Below are positions 9,612-18,111 of a stretch of DNA of 64,000 nt, in pieces. The DNA comes from JBMYTN01 sp049604415 (lineage in GTDB: Bacteria; Pseudomonadota; Alphaproteobacteria; Rhodospirillales; Rhodospirillaceae). The number at the start of each line of letters is the position of its first letter. The stretch's first letter is position 1. The notes beneath the pieces are model-generated. The model was not told the DNA's origin. It did no database searches and saw only the letters and a list, made by a program, of their open reading frames with translations. The translations under genes and the position numbers were made by a program. The DNA lies in NCBI GenBank assembly GCA_049604415.1, contig JBMYTN010000002.1:124001-188000 (forward strand). Direction: 5' to 3'.

Positions 9612-10700
9612 TTACTCCGCGAGCAAGGTTACTTGCTGCCCGTCCCGCAAAAAGCTGACACCTGCGATGGCAATGATGTCTCCGACATCCACGCCTTCCA
9701 GAATGGCGATCTTATTGTCCTGGCCCTCCCGGCCCCGAACAGCCGTTTTGCTGACCGTTCCGGTTTCCTGGTCGAATTTGAAAACAAAACCGGTGCCCGT
9801 CTCCGCTCCCGGGGCGATGGCCGATAGCGGCACCAGATAGCCGCCTTCGCTCTCGCCCGGACCGGCCAAAATCAAAGTGGTCGAGGTCGCCATGCCGGGC
9901 AGCAGGCCTTCCGGCGGGCGCTCCACCGAGGCCTTCACCGACACCGTATTGGCTTCGCTGGCCACGGAGCCGATTTCGATCACCCGGCCGGTGCAGCCGC
10001 ATCCGGTAATGGCGGAGGCATTAATCTCGACGCTCTGGCCCCGGGCGATCCGGCCAACCACCTGGTCAGGCACGGCGAATTCGACCTCCAGGCCCCCGGA
10101 GGCATTGACCTCAAAAGCGGTGGTGCCGACGCTAACCTCAACAAAGGGCTCAATGGAGCGCAGGGCGACCACGCCGTCAAAGGGGGCGAGGATCTTGGTC
10201 TTGTCGAGATTGCGCTGCGCCTGGCCCAATTGAGACCGGGCGATTTCCACAGACGCCCGGGCGGTTTGGGCTGCCGATTGGGCGGTGTCAAACGCCGCCT
10301 TGGCAACCCAGCCCTTGTCGAACAGCTCGCTCTGGCGGTCGAATTCCAACCGGGCCTCTTCATATTTGGCTTCCGCCGAGGCCAGTTCGGACTCCGCTGA
10401 GGCAACATCGAGATCAAAGCTGGAGGGGTCCAACTCGGCCAGGACCTGGCCAACACGGACCGCATCGCCTTCTTCCACCGAGACGGTCTCGACGGTTCCG
10501 GAGACGGCAAAGCTAAGCGGCGAGGTTTGGGCGGCGGCGATTTGACCGGCATAGACCCTTTGCACCCCGTCTACCGCTTCGGTCACGGTGATGGATTTGA
10601 TCGCGCGGATGCGCTCCGGCGGCGGTTCTACCGGCTCTTCGCAGGCTTGGAGAAAGCCAAGGACGGGCAAGACCAAAGCAACCGACCAAATCTTGCGCAT
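9612..10700 (-). CDS. RND efflux adaptor (membrane fusion lipoprotein)
   Basis: 362 residues from the ATG at 10700, which has AAGGAG 7 bases upstream; the longer frame to 10955 has no such support. The signal peptide ends in a lipobox-like LQAC, so it is a probable lipoprotein. The order is typical of AcrA-like adaptors: lipoyl half (VSVEEGDAVRVGQVLAELD), alpha-hairpin with long heptad-like Ala/Glu stretches (about 105-175), second lipoyl half (KILAPFDGVVALR), beta-barrel and membrane-proximal domains. It links the inner-membrane RND permease encoded 34 bp downstream to an outer membrane channel. No TolC-like gene is in the window. Confidence 0.9.
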   Translation of the reverse strand: MRKIWSVALVLPVLGFLQACEEPVEPPPERIRAIKSITVTEAVDGVQRVYAGQIAAAQTSPLSFAVSGTVETVSVEEGDAVRVGQVLAELDPSSFDLDVASAESELASAEAKYEEARLEFDRQSELFDKGWVAKAAFDTAQSAAQTARASVEIARSQLGQAQRNLDKTKILAPFDGVVALRSIEPFVEVSVGTTAFEVNASGGLEVEFAVPDQVVGRIARGQSVEINASAITGCGCTGRVIEIGSVASEANTVSVKASVERPPEGLLPGMATSTTLILAGPGESEGGYLVPLSAIAPGAETGTGFVFKFDQETGTVSKTAVRGREGQDNKIAILEGVDVGDIIAIAGVSFLRDGQQVTLLAE

Positions 10701-10948
10701 AAAACCACTCCTTAAGAGCCAAAACCAACCAATGAACCGCAGAGCGATGCCGGACATCGATCTGAAGCGCTGTCTCCGCCTTCCCCAAGGCCCCATGCAA
10801 TCCATGATCTGCCCTTGGGATCGGGCACAGGAAGAATCTCGGAAGCGATGGAAGGGGCGCAGAGGTAGGCAACGCTCGATAGAGATGGGCCTGACCCTTC
10901 CACAGGCAAGGCGGGAGCAAGGCGATTGATAGCCCATTTCTGCGCGAT

Positions 10949-10970
10949 TGTGCACTGCGTCGTTTGCACA
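10949..10970. promoter_or_regulatory. Inverted repeat TGTGCA-N10-TGCACA
   Basis: Perfect 6-bp arms, 10949-10954 and 10965-10970, separated by 10 bases. It lies just beyond the AraC gene stop and about 250 bp upstream of the RND adaptor start, inside the 291-bp space that must hold the promoter of the minus-strand pump operon. The geometry suits a dimeric regulator, but arms this short can arise by chance. No other clear signal was seen in 10701-10991 apart from the adaptor ribosome site. Confidence 0.3.
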
Positions 10971-10991
10971 GGCTGTATTACGAAGAGTGAC

Positions 10992-12044
10992 TTACTCTGC
11001 TGCGACCAACAGGCGACGAAAATCTTTTGGAGAGTGACCCGTCCATTGCTTGAAGGCGCGGCGGAAGGCGCGGTCATCGGAAAACCCGGTTTGGACGGCG
11101 ATGCTGTCCACGCGCAAGGTCGGATCCGCCAACAAACTCTCCGCCAAAGACTGGCGTTCCGCCAGGATCATTGCCTGCACCGTCGTGCCATGGGCCGCCG
11201 CAACCCGTTGCGCCGACCGGGGGCTCAGATTGGCCCGATCCGCGACCGCTGCCAGACTGAAATCCCGGCTGGCGGTGGTCTCGGCAATGGCGGTTTGCAG
11301 CCGGTGCAAAGTCGGGTTTTTGCTTTGCTTTGCGATCCGCTCAATGGTTTCGGCGAAATGTTGCTCGACAACGGCGAACAGGGTCGGCTGTGCGGAACTG
11401 ATGGGCTTGTCCAAGTCAGCCTTGGCATAGGCCATGAACGGTGCTGGAGCGTTGAATACCACTGGGCAATGGAAAAACACCGCATAGGAGCTTTCCGGGC
11501 CGAGCGGATCATAGGCGAACCCCACCTGGCTGGGCGCAATATTGGCCGTCAACACTTCGCGCACCAGCCGGGTGATCAAGGCGCTGCCGACCTCGATGGA
11601 GCGGCCTTGATCGATGGCATCATTGGGGTGGGTGGCGGTCATGCGCAAATGCTCATCGGTTTCGACCATTTCCACCGTCAGCCGGTCGGACAGAAACCGG
11701 CCATTGCGGCCGAGAAAGCCCAGGGCATCACGCAATGTGGACGCATATTGAGCGCCATGCATCAGCCCGCCGAGCGCACTGAAGGAGGCCGACCGGGCCG
11801 CTTCCAGGGTCCAGGCCGTGCCCGCTGGCAAGGTTTTCGCCAGCATGGCCCAGAGGTGATGCGGGATCTCATCATTCAAACGGGCGTCCGGATCACCCAA
11901 AGAGCGGTGGTCCAATCCGGTCTCGGCTTCGATCTCGGCCAGGGTCATGCCATGGCTGAGCGCAAAGGCAACCGTGGTCGAGATGATGCTGACATGATCA
12001 GCCCGCCCCTGGATATTGGCGGGATTTGTCCGGTTTTCGTCCAT
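10992..12044 (-). CDS. AraC-family transcriptional regulator
   Basis: 350 residues from the ATG at 12044 (AGGA 5 bases upstream); the frame runs on to a TTG at 12089 that is less likely. The N-terminal 200 residues match the Arabinose_bd-type effector domain of the OruR/ArgR-like branch (TLAEIEAETGLDHRSLGDPD and later LGGLMHGAQYASTLRDAL). The C terminus holds the double helix-turn-helix: first HTH around FSLAAVADRANLSPRSAQR, second around IAVQTGFSDDRAFRRAFKQW, ending in GHSPKDFRR. It sits between two RND pump operons, divergent from one and upstream of the other, so it probably controls one or both. The ligand is unknown. Confidence 0.9.
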   Translation of the reverse strand: MDENRTNPANIQGRADHVSIISTTVAFALSHGMTLAEIEAETGLDHRSLGDPDARLNDEIPHHLWAMLAKTLPAGTAWTLEAARSASFSALGGLMHGAQYASTLRDALGFLGRNGRFLSDRLTVEMVETDEHLRMTATHPNDAIDQGRSIEVGSALITRLVREVLTANIAPSQVGFAYDPLGPESSYAVFFHCPVVFNAPAPFMAYAKADLDKPISSAQPTLFAVVEQHFAETIERIAKQSKNPTLHRLQTAIAETTASRDFSLAAVADRANLSPRSAQRVAAAHGTTVQAMILAERQSLAESLLADPTLRVDSIAVQTGFSDDRAFRRAFKQWTGHSPKDFRRLLVAAE

Positions 12045-12147
12045 GCTGGTCCTGTTGAGAATGACTCTTACTTGGTAGCGTTCAGGCAAAGATCACAGGA
12101 TCATCCCTATTAAAGCCAAACCCGATTGCGTGGGAAAGTGAGGATTG
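12045..12147. promoter_or_regulatory. Divergent promoter region between AraC gene and second RND operon
   Basis: A 103-bp non-coding stretch between the ATG of the AraC gene (minus) and the ATG of the second RND adaptor (plus). It must contain the promoters of both, or share operators. I could not assign -35 or -10 boxes with confidence. A ribosome site (GTGAGG) precedes the plus-strand ATG at 12148. Confidence 0.55.
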
Positions 12148-13269
12148 ATGAAATGGATCACGGGTGTTGTGGTGCTCTCCAGCATCGCCCTGACCGGCTG
12201 TCTTGAAGAGGATACGGTTGCCGAACCGCCGCCGATCCGTGGCTTGGTCACCACCTTGGTCAGTGACACTAAGGAAACCACCGTGCGCCGGTATCCCGGG
12301 GTCATCGAGCCCGGCGAGGTCAATTTGCTGTCCTTCGAGGTCGGGGGCCGCCTGGGCCGCATCGATTTATCGGTCGGGCAAACCGTGCAACAGGGTCAGG
12401 TGCTGGCCGAGGTTGATGATGAACAATATCAAAGCCTGATCGAAAACCGTCAGGCGGCGGTCGAGGAAATGCGCGCCACCTTGGCCCAGGCAGAGGCCGA
12501 TCTGGAACGCTCCGAGACCCTGCTCGCCCAAGGGGCCGGGACGGTGGTGCGTAGGGATGAAGACCGCACCGCCGTGATGCAAAACCGTGCCCGTCTGACC
12601 CAGGCGGAAAAGGATCTGGCCTCCGCCCAGCAGGATCTTGCTGATACCAAGCTCTACGCCCCCTTTGACGGATTGATTGATTCCATCGAGGTCGAAAGCT
12701 TCGCCACGGTCGGGGCCGGACAAACGGTGCTGACGGTCTATGAACGCGCTGATTATGAGGTCTCGTTTTCGGTCAGCTTTGAGGTGATCGGCCAGCTGGT
12801 GGTCGGCACGCCAGCCGTTATCCGCCTGGCCGATGACCCCTCTGTGACCTTGGCCGCTGTGGTGACCGAGCTTGGCGAGCGGGCTGGGCAAGTCTCCTCC
12901 TTCCCGGTGGTGGTCACCTTGGAAGAGGTCACGCCGGTGATCAAAGCGGGCATGGCGGTGGAGGTTTCCTTCGAATTCGGCTTGCCCACGGCGCAAGGGC
13001 ATTTGATCCCGATCTCGGCCTCGCTGCCCGATACCGAAATTCCGGAAGGGCATCGCTCCCCGACCGATCCGATTGATTTGGAAGTCTTTGTCTATGACCC
13101 GGAGACCAGCACGGTGAAACGCCGGATCGTGACCATGGCCGGGATCCGGGAAAACCAGTTTGTGATCATCAGTGGCCTGGAAACCGGCGAGCGGGTTGCC
13201 TCCAAGGGGGTGACTTATTTGCGCGAAGGCATGGAGGTCCGTTTGTTGCCCGACCGTGAGGAGCCCTGA
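12148..13269 (+). CDS. RND efflux adaptor (membrane fusion lipoprotein), second system
   Basis: 373 residues from the ATG at 12148; the preceding in-frame TTG is ignored. The lipoprotein signal has lipobox LTGC near residue 18. The adaptor plan is complete: lipoyl half (RIDLSVGQTVQQGQVLAEVD), alpha-hairpin at about 90-165 (RAAVEEMRATLAQAEADLER-type heptads), second lipoyl half (KLYAPFDGLIDSIEVESFA), then beta-barrel and membrane-proximal domains. Only 2 bases separate its stop from the ATG of the RND permease, so the two are translationally coupled. It is only distantly similar to the first adaptor, so the two pumps are not a recent duplication. Confidence 0.9.
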   Translation: MKWITGVVVLSSIALTGCLEEDTVAEPPPIRGLVTTLVSDTKETTVRRYPGVIEPGEVNLLSFEVGGRLGRIDLSVGQTVQQGQVLAEVDDEQYQSLIENRQAAVEEMRATLAQAEADLERSETLLAQGAGTVVRRDEDRTAVMQNRARLTQAEKDLASAQQDLADTKLYAPFDGLIDSIEVESFATVGAGQTVLTVYERADYEVSFSVSFEVIGQLVVGTPAVIRLADDPSVTLAAVVTELGERAGQVSSFPVVVTLEEVTPVIKAGMAVEVSFEFGLPTAQGHLIPISASLPDTEIPEGHRSPTDPIDLEVFVYDPETSTVKRRIVTMAGIRENQFVIISGLETGERVASKGVTYLREGMEVRLLPDREEP

Positions 13270-13271
13270 GC

Positions 13272-16200
13272 ATGGATTTCGTCACGCGCTTCGGTCTGTC
13301 CAAGACCCGCTTCACCTCCCTGATGATGCTTTTGCTGCTGGTCTTGGGGATGACGTCCTATCTGGCAATCCCGAAACGGGAAAACCCGGAAATCACCATC
13401 CGCACCGCCGTGGTGGCCGCCAGTTTTGATGGCATGGCCCCGACCCGGATTGAAAACCTGATTGCGATCCCGATGGAACGCAAAATCCGGGAGATTGGCG
13501 AGGTCGAGGATATCGAAACCCTGATCACCACCGGTCAGGTGCTGCTCTATGTCACACTGTATGACACGGTTTATGGCAGCGATATCGAAAGCGCCTGGGA
13601 GGATCTGCGCAACAAGATGCAGGCGGTCCAGGCCGAGCTGCCTGACGGCACTTCCGAACCCATGGTCAACAGCGACTATGGCGATGTGTCCATCGCCACG
13701 GTGGCCCTGACCGGTGACGGCTTCAGCCTCGCCGAGCTGGAAGACAAAGCTGAAGAACTGCGCACCGCCTTGTTCCATGTCGATGGCATCACCAAGGTCA
13801 GCCTTTATGGCGTCCAGGAGGAGCGGATCTGGCTGGAAGTGGATGTGCGCAAGCTCGCCGCCGTTGGGGTGCAACTGCCCCAGCTGCTCGATGACCTCCA
13901 AGCCCAGAATGTGATCTTGCCCGCCGGGGAGCTGGATGCGGGGGGCACCAAAATTGTTCTGGAGGCCAATGGCGATCTGCGCACGGTCGAAGACATTGGC
14001 GATGTGCTGACCAAAGTCAGCGGATTGTCGGGATTTGTCCGGCTGTCCGACCTGATCACCGTGCGTCGCGGCTATGAGGACCCCAAAGACGCACCGGTGT
14101 TTTTCAATGGCGCGCCTGCCATTGTCGCGGCCATCGAAATGTCGCCGGACAGCGATATCCAGGATTTGGGCGTTCGACTGGGCCAGGCCCTGACCGATTT
14201 TGAAAACCAACAGCCGATTGGCATTGCGCTGAACATTTCCACCTTCCAGGAAACCATTGTCACCGATGCGGTCAATGGTGCGCTGGAGAATGTCGGCCAA
14301 ACCTTTGTCGTCGTCTTCCTGGTGATGCTGGTGTTTCTCGGCTTCCGCTCCGCCCTGGTCATCGCCTGTATTGTGCCCTTCACCATCTGCTTTGCCTTGG
14401 CGGCCATGGGCCTGATCGGGGTGGATATTGAGCAGGTCTCCATTGCCGCCGTGATCATTTCCCTCGGCCTGTTGGTCGATAATGGCCTGGTGGTGGTCGA
14501 GGATATCGGGCGACGGATTGATGCGGGCATGGACCCGGAGGAGGCTGCGAAATCGGCGGGCTCGCAATTTGTCATCCCCTTAGGCGTGGCATCTATCACC
14601 ACCATTTCCGCCTTCTTGCCCATGCTGATGATGGACGGCATTGAGGGCGAGTTTGCCTTCAGCCTCGGCGCGGTGGTGGCCTCCATGCTGCTGGGGTCTT
14701 GGGTGACCGCGCTTTATATCCTGCCCTATCTCTGCACCCGGCTGTTGAAGCCCAACAAAAAAGCCGGTGCCGGGCCGGGCACATTGCAACAGGCCTATGG
14801 CCGGGTGATCCGGCGTCTGCTGCCCTTTGGCATTCCCTTGGTTGCGGCGTCCCTGGCGGCGGTCGCCTTGAGCCTGACCAGCTTCGCAACGCTGAAACAG
14901 GAAATGTTCCCCTTCAGCGAGCGGGCGGATTTTCTGATCTATATGGATCTGCCCAAAGACGCCTCCATTGCCGAGACCGAGCGTCTGGCGTTGCGGGTGC
15001 AGGACTGGCTTGCCGATCCTGAGATCAATCCGGAAGTGATCAACAGCACCGCCTTTGTTGGCGATGGCGGACCGCGGTTTAATCTGGGCCTCGACCCCAA
15101 TGATCCGGATCCAACCAGCGCCTTCATTCAGGTCAATGTGACCGATCTCGCTGCGGCCGAAACCATGGGGGACCGGGCACGCCGGGTGTTCATCGAACAA
15201 TTCCCCGAAGCCCGGTTCCGGGTCACCCGATTGCCGACCGGCGGATCGGAATCCGGCATTGTCGATGTGGAGATTTCCGGACCCGATGCCGACAGACTGA
15301 TGGCCGCCGCCCGCGAGGTCGAAGCCGCCTTTGCCGAGCTCCCTGCGGTGGTGAAAAATGAAAGCGACTGGGGCCATAAGGTCCTGAAAGTCACCGTCGA
15401 CATCGCCCAGGACAAAGCCCGGGATTTTGGCGTGACCTCGCAGGACATTTCCGAAGTCATGGAGGCCTATTTCTCCGGCACCCGTTATTCCACCTTCCGG
15501 GAGGGTGATGAGCAAATTCCCATTGTCATGCGCTCGGCCGAATGGGGCCGGGACAGCATCGAGGACTTGGCCAATCTGACCATTGCGGCGGGCGGGCAGT
15601 TGATCGCCATCGATCAGGTCGCCAATTTCCGCCCGACCCTGGAATATTCCGTCATAAGGCGGGAAAATCAGGTCCGGCAAATCATCATCTCGGGCAAGAG
15701 CGAGGTAATGAGTGCCCAACAGACCTTGGCGGCCTTGCAGCCGACCTTGGATGGCCTTGAACTGGGCCCGGCCTATGCGATCAAGATCGGGGGAGAGCTG
15801 GAAAGCAGTGCCGAGGTCAACGGCCAAATGGGTGGCAATTTGCCCATCGCCCTGGCGGTGATGATCGCGGCCCTGGTGTTCCAGTTCAACTCGGTGCGCC
15901 GGACCTTCGCCACCTTTATGACCATCCCCTTCATCATGATCGGCGCGCCCTACACCATGATCGCCACCGGGCAGCCCATGTCCTTCTTTGCCATGCTGGG
16001 GCTGATGTCCTTGATGGGGATCATCATCAACAACGCCATTGTGCTGATCAATCAGATCGACATTGAACGGGAAACCCAAGAGCTGGCCGATGCCATTGTC
16101 ACGGCGGCGATGGCCCGGGCCAAGCCGATCATCCTGACCTCCTTGACCACGATCTTCGGTCTGATCCCGATGGCGATGGCGGGGGGTGCGCTGTTTGAAC

Positions 16201-16355
16201 CCATGGCGACCATCATGATCGGCGGCTTGGCCATCGCCTCGCCCATCACCCTGATCGTGGTGCCACCGCTCTGTTATGTCTTGATGCGCTCTCGCAAAGC
16301 CAAGGCGAAGGCTGATCCGAAACCCAATCCGGAGCCGGTTCCGGAAGGGGGCTAA
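13272..16355 (+). CDS. RND efflux permease, second system
   Basis: 1027 residues with the same RND architecture as the first pump. Helix 1 lies near residues 12-30, loop 1 carries the docking and porter subdomains, helix 4 reads LGLLVDNGLVVVED, and helix 10 region GIIINNAIVLINQID. The last ten residues are Pro/Lys rich. It is a probable proton-driven exporter paired with the adaptor directly upstream. Its TAA stop overlaps the TAG stop of the convergent membrane-protein gene by 2 bases, leaving no room for an intergenic terminator. The substrate is not predictable; AraC control from the divergent gene is likely but inferred from position only. Confidence 0.93.
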   Translation: MDFVTRFGLSKTRFTSLMMLLLLVLGMTSYLAIPKRENPEITIRTAVVAASFDGMAPTRIENLIAIPMERKIREIGEVEDIETLITTGQVLLYVTLYDTVYGSDIESAWEDLRNKMQAVQAELPDGTSEPMVNSDYGDVSIATVALTGDGFSLAELEDKAEELRTALFHVDGITKVSLYGVQEERIWLEVDVRKLAAVGVQLPQLLDDLQAQNVILPAGELDAGGTKIVLEANGDLRTVEDIGDVLTKVSGLSGFVRLSDLITVRRGYEDPKDAPVFFNGAPAIVAAIEMSPDSDIQDLGVRLGQALTDFENQQPIGIALNISTFQETIVTDAVNGALENVGQTFVVVFLVMLVFLGFRSALVIACIVPFTICFALAAMGLIGVDIEQVSIAAVIISLGLLVDNGLVVVEDIGRRIDAGMDPEEAAKSAGSQFVIPLGVASITTISAFLPMLMMDGIEGEFAFSLGAVVASMLLGSWVTALYILPYLCTRLLKPNKKAGAGPGTLQQAYGRVIRRLLPFGIPLVAASLAAVALSLTSFATLKQEMFPFSERADFLIYMDLPKDASIAETERLALRVQDWLADPEINPEVINSTAFVGDGGPRFNLGLDPNDPDPTSAFIQVNVTDLAAAETMGDRARRVFIEQFPEARFRVTRLPTGGSESGIVDVEISGPDADRLMAAAREVEAAFAELPAVVKNESDWGHKVLKVTVDIAQDKARDFGVTSQDISEVMEAYFSGTRYSTFREGDEQIPIVMRSAEWGRDSIEDLANLTIAAGGQLIAIDQVANFRPTLEYSVIRRENQVRQIIISGKSEVMSAQQTLAALQPTLDGLELGPAYAIKIGGELESSAEVNGQMGGNLPIALAVMIAALVFQFNSVRRTFATFMTIPFIMIGAPYTMIATGQPMSFFAMLGLMSLMGIIINNAIVLINQIDIERETQELADAIVTAAMARAKPIILTSLTTIFGLIPMAMAGGALFEPMATIMIGGLAIASPITLIVVPPLCYVLMRSRKAKAKADPKPNPEPVPEGG

Positions 16356-17026
16356 CCCCCGTCTCGGTGACCCAGGCCGTGTAGGGCTCGGGTCACGAGC
16401 AGACCGAGAAAGGCGGCGGCCAGCAGGCCGTCGCCGGGGATCTCCAGCACCCAGGCCCGTCCGGCCTCCCACAGCACCAAGACGGTTGGCAGTGGCCACA
16501 GCCACCACGGCGCGCGGCTGAGCACGGCAATGGCGGCAAAGGCAACCCAACTGGCCAGCGGGGTCAGGCCGACCGCTTGGGCAATGACGGGTGGTTCGCC
16601 GCCCTCCAGACGCAACAGCGGGCCAAGCCCTGCGGCCAGGGCCAAACATCCAAGCGCGAGTATGCTGTCCCAGCTCCTGGTGATCTCGGGCCTGAAGCGG
16701 CCCCGCCTATGGACCAGACCGAGACCCCACACCGCAATCAACCCGGCCTGGGCCATGGCGGCATAGCCGAAATACAGCCCGGCCCAGTTATAGGGTTGGT
16801 AGGTTTGGTGATAAAACCCGCTGGCCAAGACCCCGATCAAACCGGCAAACAGCAGCCCCCAGGCCGCAGAGAGGATCCGGCCATGGCGGTCCGACCAGAC
16901 GCGGCTGGCCAGCAGCAGGCCGACCAGGGCGAGGATGGTGAGCGGCTCGAGCAGCCAAGAGGCTTCGCGATAACCGCTGAGCAGATAGCCGTAAATCTCC
17001 CCGGAATAGGGGATCAGTCGGTTCAT
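16352..17026 (-). CDS. Polytopic membrane protein, DUF6064-like
   Basis: 224 residues with six or seven predicted membrane helices and short loops. The N terminus IPYSGEIYGYLLSGYREASW and the motif GFYHQTYQPYNWAGLYFGYAAMAQAGL recall DUF6064 proteins, which have no known function; the match is from memory and tentative. Its ATG overlaps the TGA of the aldo/keto reductase gene by 4 bases (ATGA), so the two proteins are made from one message. It might be a membrane partner of the exported reductase, but nothing in the sequence proves that. No haem- or quinone-binding motif was noted. Confidence 0.6.
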   Translation of the reverse strand: MNRLIPYSGEIYGYLLSGYREASWLLEPLTILALVGLLLASRVWSDRHGRILSAAWGLLFAGLIGVLASGFYHQTYQPYNWAGLYFGYAAMAQAGLIAVWGLGLVHRRGRFRPEITRSWDSILALGCLALAAGLGPLLRLEGGEPPVIAQAVGLTPLASWVAFAAIAVLSRAPWWLWPLPTVLVLWEAGRAWVLEIPGDGLLAAAFLGLLVTRALHGLGHRDGG

Positions 17027-17970
17027 AAGGCTTCGATGTCAGCGATGATCCGTTGCCGCAGGGCCGCGTCGGGCAGGGGGCCTTCCATGGCCCGCATGTT
17101 TTCCTCCATATGCGCGACCTTGCTTGTCGCGGGAATGGCGCAGGTGACAGCGGGATGGGCCAGGACGAATTTCAGCAAGACCTGAGCCCAACTGGTGGCA
17201 TTGATCTCAGCCGCCCAGCCGGGCAGGGGATGGGGTTCCAGACGCTCGGTCAGGGCACCGCGCCGGAAGGGTCGGTTGACAATCACCGCCTTGCCGAGAT
17301 CAGCCGCCAGGGGCAGCAATCGCTCCTCGGCTTGGCGGTCGAGCACATTATAGGTCAGTTGGACAAAGTCGACCCGGTCATCGGCCATCACCTCGGCCAA
17401 TGCCCCATGGCGGGAGCCGTGGGAGGTTGTGATGCCGACATAGCGCAGGCGTCCTTCCTGCTTGCGGGCGTGGAGCATCGGCAGATGCGCCTGCCAGTTC
17501 ACCAGATTGTGGACCTGCATCAGGCTGAAGTTTTGCAGACCCCAGAGCCGGAAGGAGTCTTCCAGCTGCTCAATCCCTTCACCCGCGGAGTCCGTCCAAA
17601 CCTTGCTGGCAGAAAACAGACCCTCGGCAGGTTGCAGCTGCGCCAGGCAATGGCCCAGCACGTCCTCGGCGGTGCCATACATCGGAGAAGAGTCGATCAT
17701 GCCGCCGCCATGGGCAAAAAACCGGCGCAGCACCTCAGTGCGTTGGGCGCGCAGGGTTGGGTTCGGACCGATATTGAAGGTGATCCAGGTCCCCATGCCG
17801 ACAGAAGGGATCTGCTCCCCGGTCGACGGAATGCTGCGCAGCAATTTCTCCCCAATCGGTGCCGGAGCGGCGGCTTTGGCCCAGCGCGGTGTCGCGGCCA
17901 CGACCGTGGTAGCGGCCATGCCTGTCAGCGCATGGCCGAGTAACCGGCGGCGAGACAGTGATTTGTGCAT
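17023..17970 (-). CDS. Tat-exported aldo/keto reductase
   Basis: 315 residues. The N terminus carries a twin-arginine signal (SRRRLLGH followed by a hydrophobic stretch and AKAAAP cleavage region), so the enzyme is probably folded with its nicotinamide cofactor before export. The aldo/keto reductase tetrad is present: Asp and Tyr in MIDSSPMYG, Lys in FSASKVWT, His in LMQVHNL. Cytosolic relatives reduce carbonyls with NAD(P)H; how a periplasmic form is recharged is unclear. GGGAG lies 6 bases before the ATG. A strong hairpin terminator ends only 18 bases before the start codon (see 17989-18024). The downstream membrane protein overlaps by ATGA. Confidence 0.88.
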   Translation of the reverse strand: MHKSLSRRRLLGHALTGMAATTVVAATPRWAKAAAPAPIGEKLLRSIPSTGEQIPSVGMGTWITFNIGPNPTLRAQRTEVLRRFFAHGGGMIDSSPMYGTAEDVLGHCLAQLQPAEGLFSASKVWTDSAGEGIEQLEDSFRLWGLQNFSLMQVHNLVNWQAHLPMLHARKQEGRLRYVGITTSHGSRHGALAEVMADDRVDFVQLTYNVLDRQAEERLLPLAADLGKAVIVNRPFRRGALTERLEPHPLPGWAAEINATSWAQVLLKFVLAHPAVTCAIPATSKVAHMEENMRAMEGPLPDAALRQRIIADIEAL

Positions 17971-17988
17971 GCGGGGCTCCCGAGCAAA

Positions 17989-18024
17989 AAATCAGGGACA
18001 GGATCGATTTCCTGTCCCTGATTT
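17989..18024. terminator. Bidirectional rho-independent terminator in the leader of the aldo/keto reductase gene
   Basis: Perfect 15-bp arms (17989-18003 and 18010-18024) with a 6-base loop. It is followed by T-runs on both strands: GGTTTTT on the plus side and TTTTT on the minus side. It lies about 90 bp after the stop of the first chemoreceptor gene and only 18 bp before the reductase ATG, both on the minus strand. Confidence 0.85.
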
Positions 18025-18111
18025 GGTTTTTGCCGCGCCGGTTTGGTAGAGGAATTTGGCCTACTGTCTGTTCTATCCTCGCCGGGCGCGCCCTATAGAG
18101 CGCACCCCGCT

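Noticed and set aside
8426..9658. 410-codon plus-strand frame opposite the first RND permease
   Set aside because: Same type of antisense shadow; composition is low-complexity and the opposite strand is strongly supported.
6467..16355. Loss of the AcrB-type lysine in helix 10 of both RND permeases (NN instead)
   Set aside because: This variant is common in a large branch of the family, so it is not evidence of inactivity.
14580..16649. 689-codon open frame on the minus strand opposite the second RND permease
   Set aside because: Antisense shadow of a clear RND gene in GC-biased DNA; rich in His, Gln, Gly and Arg with no domain, and no ribosome site.
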